DNA of 64,000 nt from positions 124,001 to 188,000 of the forward strand of contig JAUIMM010000701.1 in NCBI GenBank assembly GCA_031769625.1. Direction: 5' to 3'. How positions within the stretch are numbered: position 1 is the first letter of the stretch; every line of letters starts with the position of its first letter. The translations under genes and the position numbers were made by a program. This DNA is from Taudactylus pleione. Taxonomy: Eukaryota; Chordata; Amphibia; Anura; Myobatrachidae. Shown one piece after another: positions 63,878 to 64,000 of this stretch. The notes below the pieces were generated by a model that made no database searches, was not told where the DNA came from, and saw only the letters and a list, made by a program, of their open reading frames with translations.

Positions 63878-64000
63878 TGCTGCTGTGGAAGTGCACCAGG
63901 ATGAGGACATTTGTGTAGCTGATGCTAATAAGGATGTTGATGATGAGGATAATGTTTGTGTAAATCAGGCACCAGTGAAAACAGTTGTTGCCCATGATAA
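63878..64000 (+). other. Acidic open frame running off the window
   Basis: From just after a TAG at 63,875-63,877 the frame reads DAAVEVHQDEDICVADANKD, VDDEDNVCVNQAPV and is still open at the edge. Acidic segments like this often precede the zinc-finger part of transposases, but nothing here proves it. Confidence 0.3.

Larger units (their letters stand above)
60361..64000 (+). mobile_element. Large unclassified element, 5' portion, running off the window
   Basis: Begins TAGAGATGAGCGGGTCTGGT, a hAT-like start. It is followed by a 22-24-bp repeat array (60,590-60,735), a 45-bp array (60,800-62,390) and then short coding-like pieces (62,620-62,889 and 63,878-64,000). Three MITEs interrupt it (60,927-61,404; 61,599-62,114; 62,946-63,768). 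The classification is a guess: long 5' regions with minisatellites before a transposase gene would fit, but the transposase domain itself is not in the window. Confidence 0.4.

Overview
This is a stretch of vertebrate nuclear genome. It is made of one host gene, rfc4, read on the minus strand, inside a dense mass of transposable elements, most of them broken. DIRS retrotransposons, several Tc1 families, L1-like and L2-like LINEs, very many small inverted-repeat DNA elements and spliceosomal introns of 10-16 kb together suggest a large-genome amphibian, most likely a frog. That species call is inference; the rfc4 call is read directly from conserved protein sequence and splice sites.

Host gene. 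rfc4 (replication factor C subunit 4) has its promoter near 28.9-29.06 kb, its start-codon exon at 28,469-28,590, its third exon at 17,967-18,045 and its Walker A exon at 1,641-1,720. The remaining exons lie beyond position 1. Splice phases agree across all three coding exons. A fragment of a Crk/CrkL-type SH2 domain sits in intron 3 on the opposite strand.

Layout. 0-1.8 kb: small repeats and rfc4 exon 4. 1.8-7.7 kb: DIRS copy A (minus), inserted 92 bp upstream of the exon 4 acceptor. 7.7-28.4 kb: rfc4 introns, with hAT-like and other MITEs, a broken Tc1 (12.1-13.2 kb), minisatellites, a nearly intact Tc1 (22.75-24.39 kb) and an element carrying a 30-bp minisatellite plus a run of hairpins (24.6-25.8 kb). 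28.5-29.1 kb: rfc4 start exon and promoter. 29.6-35.4 kb: DIRS copy D (plus). 35.8-38.3 kb: hAT-like element and a chimeric Tc1 relic. 38.3-55.7 kb: a three-level nest, in which an L1-like LINE (A, minus) is split by DIRS copy B (plus, a second family), itself split by a full-length but damaged LINE (C, plus). 55.7-57.4 kb: L2-like 3' end with a MITE inside. 57.4-60.3 kb: AT-rich tandem repeats and nested MITEs. 60.36 kb to the end: start of a large unclassified element with minisatellites, broken by three MITEs.

How parts relate. The DIRS copies carry gag-like ORF1, RT/RNase H and tyrosine recombinase. Inverted termini and an internal complementary region made of the two outer ends are both complete in A and B, while D has a shortened internal region. 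In A and B the recombinase frame is open while ORF1 and RT are damaged; D is damaged throughout. The most unusual signal is architectural: four unrelated-looking MITEs (13.6, 19.2, 25.4 and 61.6 kb) consist largely of perfect or near-perfect hairpins laid end to end.
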